Positions 1-9,711 of a DNA stretch of 54,621 bases are shown one piece after another (the stretch's first letter is position 1; every line of letters starts with the position of its first letter). Location of the stretch: positions 1-54,621 of the forward strand of contig JAGXGP010000127.1 in NCBI GenBank assembly GCA_024636775.1, in the 5' to 3' direction. This DNA comes from Hydrogenophilales bacterium. GTDB lineage: Bacteria > Pseudomonadota > Gammaproteobacteria > Burkholderiales > Thiobacillaceae. The position numbers and the translations under genes were made by a program. Under the pieces are notes generated by a model. It was not told the origin of the DNA and ran no database searches. It worked only from the letters and a program-made list of their open reading frames with translations.

Positions 1-162
1 GGCGCAGGCAAAAAAGACGACCAGGGCAAGCTGATTCCGCTCGACGTGAAAGTCGGCGACCGCGTGCTGTTCGGCAAATATGCCGGCCAGGTCGTCAAGG
101 TCGATGGCGACGAGCTGCTGGTCATGCGCGAAGAAGACATCATGGGTGTGGTTGAGAAGTAA
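1..162 (+). CDS. groES: Co-chaperonin GroES (C-terminal part)
   Basis: The last 53 codons of a GroES protein are visible; the 5' end lies outside the window. The fragment reads through the typical GroES beta-barrel sequence, with [14 protein letters not shown] and the C-terminal [10 protein letters not shown], and ends in TAA at 160-162. GroES forms the heptameric lid of the GroEL folding chamber in the cytoplasm. groEL follows after 64 bases on the same strand, the standard groESL operon order. The promoter and any heat-shock control elements would be upstream of the window. Confidence 0.97.
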   Translation, partial: GAGKKDDQGKLIPLDVKVGDRVLFGKYAGQVVKVDGDELLVMREEDIMGVVEK

Positions 163-223
163 TCGCTTCAGCGTAAGCAAGCGCTCACAACACCGTCTCA
201 ACCTCATACAAATTCAGGAGTAA

Positions 224-1876
<1,653 letters not shown>

Positions 1877-1898
1877 TTTTTGCCCATCCAGGCAGTTT

Positions 1899-1926
1899 AA
1901 AAGCCCCGCTTCGGCGGGGCTTTTTT
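1899..1926 (+). terminator. Rho-independent terminator of groESL
   Basis: A GC-rich stem (AGCCCCGC, TTCG loop, GCGGGGCT) followed by a run of six T residues, 23 bases after the groEL stop codon. Confidence 0.93.
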
Positions 1927-1971
1927 ATGTCCGGTTTTCTGGCAATGCCAGAAACACTCAGGCACCTTTCC

Positions 1972-2000
1972 TTGCAGAAGCGACAGGCACCTGACAATAA
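1972..2000 (+). promoter_or_regulatory. Possible sigma-70 promoter for the DUF294 gene
   Basis: TTGCAG and CAATAA are separated by exactly 17 bases, 36 bases before the ATG at 2037. A small inverted repeat (TTTCTGGC/GCCAGAAA) lies upstream at about 1935-1953. Both hexamers are imperfect, so this is a suggestion only. Confidence 0.35.
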
Positions 2001-2036
2001 TGGCTTCTAAACCCACGGCATCACAAAGGGAAATCC

Positions 2037-3926
2037 ATGTCAGAGGCAACCAATTCACTGATCCAGGCCACCGCCGATCATTTAAGCCAGTTTGCGCCGT
2101 TTGACCAGATGGATGCGGAGCACGTGTTGTGGTTGGCGCAGCATGCGACGTTGGCATATTTCGCGAAAGGCGAAGCGGTACTCTCGCCCGAACAGAGCGA
2201 ACCCGTCCCATTTGTCATCATCAAGCAAGGGGTCATCCAGGGTGAACAAGGTGTTGTGGGTGCGGCGGAAGACAGCGCCTGGCTCGAGCTGCATGAAGGC
2301 GAATGTTTTCCGCTCGGCGCGCTGCTCGCCGGCCGCCCGGTTACGAGCGTCTACCGTGCCAGCAGCGATGCATTTTGCTACCTCGTTCCGGCAACAGACT
2401 TTTTACGCCTGACGCGCCTGAGTGCGGCATTCTACGATTTTTGCACCCGCCGCATTGCCAACCTGCTCGAGCAATCGAAACACCTGATCCAGGCCGGCTA
2501 TTCCAAGGCCAGTGCGGAGCAGCAATCGATGAGCAGCAATCTTGCCGCCGTCATCCGCCGCGATCCTGTGACCTGCCCGCCGGATGCCTCCATCAAGACG
2601 GCCTTGCAGTTGATGCAGGAACACAGCGTGGGCGCGATGGTGGCCGTGGAGGGCGCGGTCCCGGTGGGCATCTTCACCCTGCACGATGTGTTGGACCGGG
2701 TGGTCCTGGCCGAAACCGACCTGAGCAGGCCGGTCATCGGCATCATGAGCACGCAGCTCACCACCCTGCCGCCCCACGCGCCAGCGCACGAAGCAGCGCT
2801 CGCGATGGCGAAACAGGGCATCCGCCATGTGCTGGTGACCGACAACGGTCGCCTGACCGGGGTGGTGTCGGAAAAGGATTTGTTCAATCTGCAGCGCGTG
2901 GGATTAAGCCGGATCAGCAACGCCATACGCCATGCCGCCACGCTGGATCTGCTCAAGCAATGCGCGCAGGATATCCAGCAGCTCACCCGCAACATGCTGG
3001 CCCAAGGTGTTGCGGCCGAGCAGCTGACTCAGATCATCACCACGCTCAACGACTTGTTGACCACACGTATCATCGAACTGGAATTGCAAGCCACTCCCAT
3101 TCCCGACATCGAATTCTGCTGGCTGGCGCTGGGGTCGGAAGGGCGCTTCGAGCAGACGCTGAACACCGACCAGGACAACGGCATCATCTTCGCGCCCAAG
3201 TCTGATCAGACTCCCGCTGCAATACGTGAAATCCTGCTGCCGTTTGCCAAGCGCATCAATGACGCGCTCGATGCCTGCGGGTTTCCGCTGTGCAATGGCT
3301 TCGTCATGGCGTCGAATCCGAAGTGGTGCTTGTCGCTGGAAGAATGGCAGGCCACCTTCGATAACTGGATTTATCACGGCGCACCGATGGATTTGCTGCA
3401 TTCGACCATTTTTTTCGACTTTCGCCCGCTGTATGGCGCCGACCATTTGGGGGCATCGCTGCGCAAGTGGCTGCAACAGGCGGCGCCGAAGAACTCGCGC
3501 TTTCTGCACCAACTGGCGGTCAATGCCCTGCGCAACCGGCCCCCTTTGGGCGTAGTACGCGACTTTGTCACCGGCGATGACCACACGGTGGATTTGAAGA
3601 TGAACGGCATCACACCCTTTGTCGATGCGGCGCGCATTTTCAGTCTGGCGGTGGGCGGCTCGCAAACCAACACGCTGGAACGCCTGCGCGAGATCGCCTC
3701 GCCGCTCCATATCAAGCCGCGCGATATCGACGCCTATTGCGAAGCCTTTCTGTTCATCCAACTGCTGCGCCTGCGCCTGCACCACGAACAGAACGAACAG
3801 GGCAAACCCCTGACCAACCGGGTCGATCCCGATACGCTCAACAACCTGGACCGCCGCATTCTCAAGGAAGTCTTTCGGCAAGCGCGCAAACTGCAGACCA
3901 AGTTGGCCCTGGATTACCAGGTATGA
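2037..3926 (+). CDS. cNMP-binding/CBS/DUF294 nucleotidyltransferase-like protein
   Basis: A 629-residue cytoplasmic protein. From the N-terminus it shows a cyclic-nucleotide-binding-like domain (about 25-150), two CBS domains (about 165-295), a DUF294 nucleotidyltransferase-like domain (about 355-400 onward, with the motif LGSEGRFEQTLNTDQD) and a DUF294 C-terminal helical domain to about 620. This architecture is known as a putative signal-transduction protein; the true substrate of the nucleotidyltransferase fold is not established. The start ATG has an AAAGGGA ribosome binding site. Its stop overlaps the start of the exonuclease gene (ATGA), implying translational coupling. It is convergent with an acetate-type symporter, and these genes commonly cluster, suggesting a shared role in small organic acid uptake or its control (inference). 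Confidence 0.88.
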   Translation: MSEATNSLIQATADHLSQFAPFDQMDAEHVLWLAQHATLAYFAKGEAVLSPEQSEPVPFVIIKQGVIQGEQGVVGAAEDSAWLELHEGECFPLGALLAGRPVTSVYRASSDAFCYLVPATDFLRLTRLSAAFYDFCTRRIANLLEQSKHLIQAGYSKASAEQQSMSSNLAAVIRRDPVTCPPDASIKTALQLMQEHSVGAMVAVEGAVPVGIFTLHDVLDRVVLAETDLSRPVIGIMSTQLTTLPPHAPAHEAALAMAKQGIRHVLVTDNGRLTGVVSEKDLFNLQRVGLSRISNAIRHAATLDLLKQCAQDIQQLTRNMLAQGVAAEQLTQIITTLNDLLTTRIIELELQATPIPDIEFCWLALGSEGRFEQTLNTDQDNGIIFAPKSDQTPAAIREILLPFAKRINDALDACGFPLCNGFVMASNPKWCLSLEEWQATFDNWIYHGAPMDLLHSTIFFDFRPLYGADHLGASLRKWLQQAAPKNSRFLHQLAVNALRNRPPLGVVRDFVTGDDHTVDLKMNGITPFVDAARIFSLAVGGSQTNTLERLREIASPLHIKPRDIDAYCEAFLFIQLLRLRLHHEQNEQGKPLTNRVDPDTLNNLDRRILKEVFRQARKLQTKLALDYQV

Positions 3927-4627
3927 GTTGGCTGGCAGGGTACTTCCCAAAAAAACCTGAGTTGACGCCGCAACAGGCTGAACGCCTGGCTGCCTGGCAG
4001 GCGCGCCCTACGCCACGCCAAGACCACCCCATCAACGCAAGCCGTTACGTCGTGGTGGACGTGGAGAGCAGCGGACTCGATACCGCGCGCGATCACCTGA
4101 TCGCCATTGGCGCCGTCGCGGTCACCCACGGCCGTATCCAGTTGAACGACAGCCACGAAATCGTGTTGCAGCAAACGCAGGCCAGCGACAAGGACAACAT
4201 CCTGATTCACGGCATCGGCGGCACCGTTCAGCGCGAAGGGACGCCGCCCGCAGAGGCCTTGCTCAATTTTCTGGAATTCCTCGGCAAAGACCCGCTGATC
4301 GCCTTCCATGTGGCATTTGACCAGGCCATGATCAAACGCGCCCTGAAAACCTTTCTGGGGCTCACGTTCGAGCATGCCTGGGTCGACCTGGCATATGTGG
4401 CACCGGCGCTGCATCCCCGGATCGCACGCAGCACGCGTGCACTGGATGACTGGATGGGGCTATACCAGATCAGCAATTACGCACGCCACAATGCGCTGGC
4501 CGATGCGCTGGCAACAGCTGAGCTGTATCTGGTGATGCGTCCGCTTTTGGCGGCACATGGCGCTGAGAGTTTTCGCGACGTGAAGACATTGGAACAAAAC
4601 TGGTACAGACAAAGCCAACCTGTTTAG
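3923..4627 (+). CDS. DnaQ-like 3'-5' exonuclease (DEDDh)
   Basis: A 234-residue exonuclease-fold protein. The ATG at 3923 overlaps the preceding stop (ATGA); longer in-frame starts would run deep into the upstream gene. The DEDDh active site is readable: Exo I as DVESSG (Asp46, Glu48), Exo II as AFHVAFDQAM, and Exo III as HNALADA, with His followed five residues later by Asp. The family removes 3'-terminal nucleotides using two metal ions. Length and the lack of polymerase or UvrC domains point to a stand-alone exonuclease and not the DNA polymerase III epsilon subunit. Its substrate is unknown. It is co-transcribed with the cNMP/CBS/DUF294 gene and ends at a shared bidirectional terminator. 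Confidence 0.88.
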   Translation: MSWLAGYFPKKPELTPQQAERLAAWQARPTPRQDHPINASRYVVVDVESSGLDTARDHLIAIGAVAVTHGRIQLNDSHEIVLQQTQASDKDNILIHGIGGTVQREGTPPAEALLNFLEFLGKDPLIAFHVAFDQAMIKRALKTFLGLTFEHAWVDLAYVAPALHPRIARSTRALDDWMGLYQISNYARHNALADALATAELYLVMRPLLAAHGAESFRDVKTLEQNWYRQSQPV

Positions 4628-4632
4628 CACTC

Positions 4633-4668
4633 AAAAAAAAGCCCCCGCCGAAGCGGGGGCCAGTTTTT
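4633..4668. terminator. Bidirectional terminator between convergent genes
   Basis: A perfect 8-bp GC stem (GCCCCCGC, CGAA loop, GCGGGGGC) has A residues on the left and T residues on the right. It can therefore stop transcription from the exonuclease side and from the symporter side. Confidence 0.9.
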
Positions 4669-4680
4669 CAATCGTTCCGA

Positions 4681-6495
4681 TCAGTGAGCCTGGGCCGTAC
4701 CCGCGCCACGCGGATAACGGATGTCTTCCACCAGATGCTGGATATGATCCGGGCACGGTGCGGTGAATTTACCCACGACATAGGCCACGGCCACGTTGAG
4801 CAGTGCACCCACGACACCAATGCCTTCAGGCGAAATGCCCATGAACCAGTTGGCAGCCTCGTTCACGGCCATGGGCTCGATGAAGATACCCTTGAAGTAC
4901 ACGATGTAGCCCATGGTGAATAAAAGGCCGGTCAACATGCCCGCAATGGCGCCTTCCTTGTTCATCTTCTTGTTGAAAATGCCCAGCACGATGGTGGGGA
5001 ACAGGGAGGCGCAAGCCAGGCCGAAGGCAAAAGCAACCACCTCTGCCACGAACCCAGGCGGGTTATAGCCCAGATAGCCGGCGACAATCACCGCAACGGC
5101 AGCGGCGAGTCGACCCGCCAACAGTTCACCTTTCTCGGAAATGTTCTTAGCGAAAATCCCCTTGAGCAAGTCATGCGAGATTGACGACGAAATCACCAGC
5201 AACAGACCGGCAGCGGTGGACAGCGCTGCCGCGATACCGCCGGCAGCGATCAGTGCAATCACCCAGTTCGGCAAGCCCGCGATTTCGGGATTGGCCAGCA
5301 CCATGATGTCGCGGTCGACCTTGCCGTCGAAACTGCCATCCTTGGCTTTGGAACCCAGTTCGTTGCCCTTCCAGCCCGCCGCCTCGGCTTTAGTCAGGAA
5401 AGCCTCGTCTTTGCTCTTCTCGTTGTAGTACTGGATGCGGCCATCGCCGTTCTTGTCTTCCCAGGCGATCAGGCCGGTCGCTTCCCAGCGTTTCATCCAG
5501 CCCGGACGCGATTCGCCTTCGAGGCTGGCCTCGGGTGCGAAGACATCGCCCCCGGTGGCCAGCGCGCTGTTGACGGTGGTGTGGAGGTTGTAACGCGCCA
5601 TTGCGCCGACTGCAGGCGCCGTGGTGTAGAGCAGGGCGATAAACACCAGCGCCCAACCGGCCGAGATGCGCGCGTCCGACACTTTCGGCACGGTGAAGAA
5701 TCGTACGATCACGTGCGGCAGACCGGCGGTACCCGCCATCAGCGCCAGGGTGATGGCGAACACATCGATCATGCTCTTGTCGCCCGACGTGTATTTGGCG
5801 AAACCGAGATCGGTGACGACGCCGTCCAGCTTGGTCAAAAACCCGACATCACCGATGTTGCTGCCCAGGCCCAACTGCGGGAGTGGATTGCCGGTGAGTT
5901 GCAGAGAGATGAACACCGCCGGAATGGTGTAGGCAAAAATCAGCACGCAATACTGCGCCACCTGGGTATAGGTAATGCCTTTCATCCCGCCGAGCACGGC
6001 GTAGAAAAACACCAGCCCCATGCCTACAAGCAGACCGGTCGTGATGTCCACTTCAAGGAAGCGCGAAAACACGATGCCGACGCCGCGCATCTGGCCTGCG
6101 ACATAAGTAAACGAAATAAAGATCAGGCAGATCACCGCCACGATTCGCGCCGCATTGGAGTAATAGCGATCACCAATAAATTCGGGCACGGTGAACTTGC
6201 CGAACTTACGCAGATAGGGTGCCAGCAACACCGCCAACAGCACATATCCGCCGGTCCAACCCATCAGGTAAACCGATCCGCCATAGCCCAGAAAGGCAAT
6301 GAGACCCGCCATCGAGATAAACGAGGCCGCAGACATCCAGTCCGCCGCAGTCGCCATGCCGTTGACCACCGGGTGCACGCTGCCGCCCGCAATATAAAAC
6401 TCCTTGGTGCTGCCTGCGCGCGCCCAGATGGCCACGCCGATATACAGGGCAAATGACAGCCCCACAACGATGTACGTCAGTGTTTTTAGATCCAT
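4681..6495 (-). CDS. Sodium:solute symporter (VC_2705/ActP-like, probable acetate uptake)
   Basis: A 604-residue inner-membrane transporter of the sodium:solute symporter family with about 13 hydrophobic segments. Family features include the N-terminal ATAADWMSAASFISM and GGMKGITYTQ segments. It belongs to the subfamily that carries a soluble insert between transmembrane segments; here the insert (about 310-400) contains DKNGDGRI, which resembles an EF-hand loop. The gene follows the DUF4212 gene by 24 bases in the same operon and has a strong GAGGAGAG ribosome binding site. Family knowledge supports Na+-coupled uptake of acetate or another short carboxylate; the exact substrate is not visible. 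Confidence 0.9.
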   Translation of the reverse strand: MDLKTLTYIVVGLSFALYIGVAIWARAGSTKEFYIAGGSVHPVVNGMATAADWMSAASFISMAGLIAFLGYGGSVYLMGWTGGYVLLAVLLAPYLRKFGKFTVPEFIGDRYYSNAARIVAVICLIFISFTYVAGQMRGVGIVFSRFLEVDITTGLLVGMGLVFFYAVLGGMKGITYTQVAQYCVLIFAYTIPAVFISLQLTGNPLPQLGLGSNIGDVGFLTKLDGVVTDLGFAKYTSGDKSMIDVFAITLALMAGTAGLPHVIVRFFTVPKVSDARISAGWALVFIALLYTTAPAVGAMARYNLHTTVNSALATGGDVFAPEASLEGESRPGWMKRWEATGLIAWEDKNGDGRIQYYNEKSKDEAFLTKAEAAGWKGNELGSKAKDGSFDGKVDRDIMVLANPEIAGLPNWVIALIAAGGIAAALSTAAGLLLVISSSISHDLLKGIFAKNISEKGELLAGRLAAAVAVIVAGYLGYNPPGFVAEVVAFAFGLACASLFPTIVLGIFNKKMNKEGAIAGMLTGLLFTMGYIVYFKGIFIEPMAVNEAANWFMGISPEGIGVVGALLNVAVAYVVGKFTAPCPDHIQHLVEDIRYPRGAGTAQAH

Positions 6496-6519
6496 GTTGT
6501 TCTCTCCTCGGTCGTCTGC

Positions 6520-6786
6520 TTAGTCTTCGTGGACGTCGTGTTCGCGGTCGATCTTGCCCATGCGCCACGCATACCAGAAAATCAGCGCAACAAAGACATA
6601 GATAGAACCCTGTTGGGCGAACCAGAAGCCCAGGGGATATCCGCCGAGGTGTATGCCGTCGAGCACATCGCGAAACAGGATGCCGGCACCGAAAGAAACG
6701 ATAAACCAGATAACGAGGGTGATGATAAGTAGCCGGAGCGTTGCACTCCAGTACGCCTTTGAATCAAAGTCTTGTGGTTTGGACAT
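6520..6786 (-). CDS. DUF4212 small membrane subunit of the symporter
   Basis: An 88-residue protein starting MSKPQDFD. The start was chosen for the GAGGAGGAG ribosome binding site just upstream; the open frame extends further but without such a site. It has two hydrophobic segments (LLIITLVIWFIVSFGAGILF and about residues 58-75). DUF4212 proteins are consistently encoded immediately before VC_2705-type symporters and are presumed accessory subunits. A 12-base perfect palindrome (TGTTTATAAACA, 6807-6818) lies in the leader and could be an operator. Confidence 0.88.
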   Translation of the reverse strand: MSKPQDFDSKAYWSATLRLLIITLVIWFIVSFGAGILFRDVLDGIHLGGYPLGFWFAQQGSIYVFVALIFWYAWRMGKIDREHDVHED

Positions 6787-6946
6787 TGGTTGTTCTCCTC
6801 CTCTTGTGTTTATAAACAAGCCGAATAAACCCATTAATATATTTTTATTTTCAGCGACTCTACACCCGATTCCATTTATCGTCATCCGCCGACGATATGG
6901 CAGTCACGATAAAGCCACTTGCTGGCATCAGCCGGGCTGGTCGCGT

Positions 6947-7291
6947 TCAGGCATTTGCTTTGGAAATTTGTGCACGCTGCACAACAATCTGCAGGGCAAA
7001 GAAATAACTCCAGAATATGAGCGCGGTCGCGCCAGACCACATTGTGAAAGGCAAACCCACCAGCAACACCAGCACCCCCACCATCAGCAACCCCGCACCC
7101 CCGACACTGTTGATCCCCAGCACTGCGAAGGCCCAGCGCTTGCCGTCCTGGATCGCGCGCCCACGCCAATCCGCCACATAGCGATAATCCTTACGCACGC
7201 CGATTTTCCAAGCGCGAAACAACATGCCGACACCCAATGGGAAAATACCAATAAACATCAAACGTACCAGCCAGACAAACCATTCATCCAT
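6947..7291 (-). CDS. Small membrane protein of unknown function
   Basis: A 114-residue protein with one hydrophobic segment near the N-terminus (about 8-26) and one or two long ones in the C-terminal half (about 52-105). The middle is basic and aromatic (WKIGVRKDYRYVADWRGR). No catalytic motif or named domain was recognised. It is transcribed in the same direction as the symporter pair but separated from it by 160 bases, so it may be its own unit or head that operon. AGATAG just before the ATG is only a weak ribosome binding site. Confidence 0.6.
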   Translation of the reverse strand: MDEWFVWLVRLMFIGIFPLGVGMLFRAWKIGVRKDYRYVADWRGRAIQDGKRWAFAVLGINSVGGAGLLMVGVLVLLVGLPFTMWSGATALIFWSYFFALQIVVQRAQISKANA

Positions 7292-7410
7292 CTATCTCTC
7301 CCATTTATATAGTGTGTTTATTGTGGATTCATTTCACGACACCAGACTGGTTTGGAATTCCCGGATTGCGGAATCCTGATGTCGCCAAACCAGCAACACT
7401 GCTTGCTTTC

Positions 7411-7439
7411 TTGACTAAAACCGTGATTAAGGTTTTAAT
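7411..7439 (+). promoter_or_regulatory. Sigma-70 promoter of the tRNA-Phe gene
   Basis: TTGACT and TTTAAT are separated by 17 bases and followed by a GC-rich discriminator (GCCGGG), typical of stable-RNA promoters. It lies 56 bases before the mature tRNA start. Confidence 0.65.
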
Positions 7440-7495
7440 GCCGGGCTTCGGTTTTCCTTGTGAATACGCATTCACGATTAAGCGAAATACAGAAA

Positions 7496-7571
7496 GGCCA
7501 GTTAGCTCAGTTGGTAGAGCAGCGGATTGAAAATCCGCGTGTCCTTGGTTCGATTCCGAGACTGGCCACCA
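7496..7571 (+). tRNA. tRNA-Phe (anticodon GAA)
   Basis: A 76-base cloverleaf with an acceptor stem of GGCCAGT paired with ACTGGCC, a D-arm (GCTCAGTTGGTAGAGC), an anticodon arm GCGGA-TTGAAAA-TCCGC with anticodon GAA, a T-arm with GGTTCGATTCC, and an encoded CCA end. The 3' part from 7526 is also the left attachment site of the island. Integration leaves the tRNA intact because the element carries an identical 3' end. Confidence 0.98.
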
Positions 7572-7572
7572 A
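7526..7572 (+). repeat. attL: 47-base direct repeat (tRNA-Phe 3' end)
   Basis: These 47 bases are repeated exactly, in direct orientation, at 31982-32028. The repeat begins inside the anticodon arm and ends one base after CCA. Flanking bases differ at both ends, so the limits are sharp. An integrase gene follows within 300 bases, as expected for an element integrated into a tRNA gene. Confidence 0.95.
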
Positions 7573-7630
7573 ATACTGGTCTTTCGTATCAACATGTTAC
7601 GGAAGACCGTCCCAAGCAGGCACGGCGCAT

Positions 7631-7702
7631 TCTGACACTTTTTCTGTCAAACGCACCAGGCATCCAGTGCGGCCCACCGCACTCCGATGCGCTTGATTGC
7701 GG
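7631..7702 (+). repeat. Left-end sequence shared with the right end of the island
   Basis: Three short blocks occur here and again, in the same order and orientation, just inside attR: TCTGACACTTTT (7631), CAGGCATC (7657) and TGCGCTTGATTGCGG (7688; the right copy differs at one base). Spacing between the first two differs between copies. Such end-associated repeats fit integrase arm-type binding sites, which is an inference. Confidence 0.55.
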
Positions 7703-7843
7703 TATCCAGCGGCTTTTTCCGAATAGAACAACAAGTAGCTATACGTGTGCTCAAAAGGAGTCACACGATGCAGTACCTGTTCTTACTTGTTTGTTTCACC
7801 CCCCTTTGTACAGACGCCAACACTTCCGTCACGGAGGTGCGCC

Positions 7844-9217
7844 ATGGCTAAGCCCTATCGCGAAGGAAAAGGCTGGGCCGTGCGCGTCCGCACCAAGGGC
7901 CAGGATATCTATCTCAAAGGCTTCAAGTCCGAAGCAGCAGCGGAAAAGGCAGCCGAGAAACAGCGCGTCACAATAAGGGAATCTGGCAAGCCGGCCCGGA
8001 TGGGTCCCCAACGTACCAGTCTTGCCCTTGCCTGGCTGGCCTATGCTAAAGAACGGCTACCATCACTCAAAGGGGCGCGTCAGGACGCCCAGCGCATCAA
8101 CCGCTACCTGCGCGCCGTCGGCCTGCCCGTGATTGAGCTTGAATCGGCCAAGGCGTCGTCCGCCAGTGGCAGCGTTGCGTACTGGAAGGTGACGCTGGCA
8201 GATGAACCGACAGAGCGCCGGATTCCAAACAGCCTGAAACAGCATCGCGCCTCACAAAGCGCGAAGAGCCCGAAAACTGACAAGCTACGTGCAGAGCTTG
8301 CCAGAACTCCAGTTGCCGAAATAACTCCCTACCTCGTGCAGCGCCTAATCGACGCGATGGGGGCCGAGGGCCTCAAACCGGCGACCATTGCCCTAGAGCG
8401 TGCAGAACTGCGGCGGCTGTTCAGCTATGCGCAAAGGACCTGGTTGTGGCCACAGCCCGCAATCAACCCTGCGACTGGGTTGAACATGCCGTCTATCAAT
8501 AATGAGCGTACCCGAATCATAAGCATGGAAGAGTGGGAACGCCTGGAAACCGCACTCAAGGAATCCGGCAACCCCTATGCGTTCCTCGCCGTGTCGGTGT
8601 TGCTGGAGACCACCATGAGGTCATCGGAACCTCTGATGCAGGCACGCTGGCGGGACGTTGACTGGGATAACGGCGTTCTCGTGTTGCCAGATGCGAAAGC
8701 CGGGGGGCGGAAAGTGCCGTTGAATTCTGCCGCCATGGAGGCCCTGAAAAAAATTCAGCAACGCATCGGAACCGTCGACCCTGAAGCAAACCTGTTTCCC
8801 ACAACGTATGAAGCGCTCAAAAAAGCGTGGCGGGTGGCCTGTAAAAAGGCAGGGGTCAAAGAGGCCTGGCTGCATGACATCCGCCGCACCGGCGCGACAC
8901 GCTACGCAATCCAGTTCTACGGCAGTCTCCCGTACGTGCAAAGCGCTACGGGGCACAAGACTGTGTCGCAGGTGATGCGTTATATACAAATAACCGCAGA
9001 ACACGTATCGCGCGTGATGCGCAACAAACCGCTCGACAAGCGTACGGCCCCGGCTGGTCTGCCTGCCAAGTTCTTGGAATCGCCCCAGCCGGAACCACAA
9101 CCTGTCCCTTATCCGGTGCCACAACCCGCCCCCCAGCAGGTCGTCATCGCGTTGCCGGCGGCGCTGCCGGACAACGTGGTCCTGTTCCCTGGAAGCGGGA
9201 AGAGGAGGGTCGCATGA
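7844..9217 (+). CDS. Tyrosine-type integrase of the island
   Basis: A site-specific recombinase of 457 residues. The start at 7844 is preferred because CGGAGG lies 6 bases upstream; an in-frame ATG at 7745 lacks such support. The catalytic set is complete: Arg259 (TTMRSSE), Lys in DAKAGGRKVPL, His344-x-x-Arg347 (HDIRR), His371 (GHKT) and nucleophile Tyr380 (MRYIQI). The N-terminal 60 residues resemble an arm-binding domain, followed by a core-binding SAM-like region and the catalytic domain. It lies directly inside attL and is therefore the likely enzyme for integration and excision at tRNA-Phe. The C-terminus is Pro/Gln-rich (PQPEPQPVPYPVPQPAP). The next gene overlaps its stop (ATGA). Confidence 0.93.
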   Translation: MAKPYREGKGWAVRVRTKGQDIYLKGFKSEAAAEKAAEKQRVTIRESGKPARMGPQRTSLALAWLAYAKERLPSLKGARQDAQRINRYLRAVGLPVIELESAKASSASGSVAYWKVTLADEPTERRIPNSLKQHRASQSAKSPKTDKLRAELARTPVAEITPYLVQRLIDAMGAEGLKPATIALERAELRRLFSYAQRTWLWPQPAINPATGLNMPSINNERTRIISMEEWERLETALKESGNPYAFLAVSVLLETTMRSSEPLMQARWRDVDWDNGVLVLPDAKAGGRKVPLNSAAMEALKKIQQRIGTVDPEANLFPTTYEALKKAWRVACKKAGVKEAWLHDIRRTGATRYAIQFYGSLPYVQSATGHKTVSQVMRYIQITAEHVSRVMRNKPLDKRTAPAGLPAKFLESPQPEPQPVPYPVPQPAPQQVVIALPAALPDNVVLFPGSGKRRVA

Positions 9218-9660
9218 TGCCCATCCAAATCAAGGCAAAACGTCGTGGACGCCTGCCCTCGTTGGAGGCGCAAACGATGGCATTTTTCGAGAACGCACGC
9301 CGACAGGGGAGAAACGCAAGCTACTGGCTGAGGTGGCGCGGGTTCGAGGCTTATCTGCGCTATCAGCCCAGATTCGAGTTGCCGGACGGCAAGGACGCGG
9401 GTGAGGTTCTGGTTGTGGCCAGCATAGCCGTGCCAAAAGCGTACCGGCAGCGTGGCTGGTTTTGGCGCTACTGCCAACTGTGTGCTGCGCTCACGCACAA
9501 TGGTGTAGCTGTGGAGACCGTGAACAATACCAAGCTCGCGGCTGCGCTGCGCCGCCGACCCGAGTTTTGGGAGTTCGAAGAGCGCCAGTTCCTGCTGAGG
9601 AAGTCCGCAATGGATGACTGGCCGCTGAACCTCCCGCGGGACCCCAAGATGGTGTTTTGA
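9214..9660 (+). CDS. Hypothetical protein, possibly GNAT-like
   Basis: A 148-residue protein translationally coupled to the integrase (ATGA overlap at 9214-9217). The N-terminus is basic. The central part, VASIAVPKAYRQRGWFWRY, resembles the acetyl-CoA-binding turn of GNAT acetyltransferases, but the match is weak and no firm family was recognised. It could be an integrase accessory factor. A strong GC hairpin follows the stop codon. Confidence 0.6.
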   Translation: MMPIQIKAKRRGRLPSLEAQTMAFFENARRQGRNASYWLRWRGFEAYLRYQPRFELPDGKDAGEVLVVASIAVPKAYRQRGWFWRYCQLCAALTHNGVAVETVNNTKLAAALRRRPEFWEFEERQFLLRKSAMDDWPLNLPRDPKMVF

Positions 9661-9663
9661 CCG

Positions 9664-9695
9664 GGTGGGCCCTGGGGATGGCTCCAGGGCCCACC
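9664..9695. terminator. GC-rich hairpin between convergent genes
   Basis: A perfect 12-bp stem (GGTGGGCCCTGG / CCAGGGCCCACC) with an 8-base loop sits between two convergent stop codons. There is no T-tract, so it is a terminator-like barrier and not a canonical intrinsic terminator. Confidence 0.6.
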
Positions 9696-9711
9696 ATGTC
9701 GTTCAAGGGCG

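Noticed and set aside
2904..3950. 348-codon minus-strand open frame opposite the DUF294 gene
   Set aside because: Antisense shadow. The plus-strand product has recognisable CBS and DUF294 domains and coupled translation to the exonuclease.
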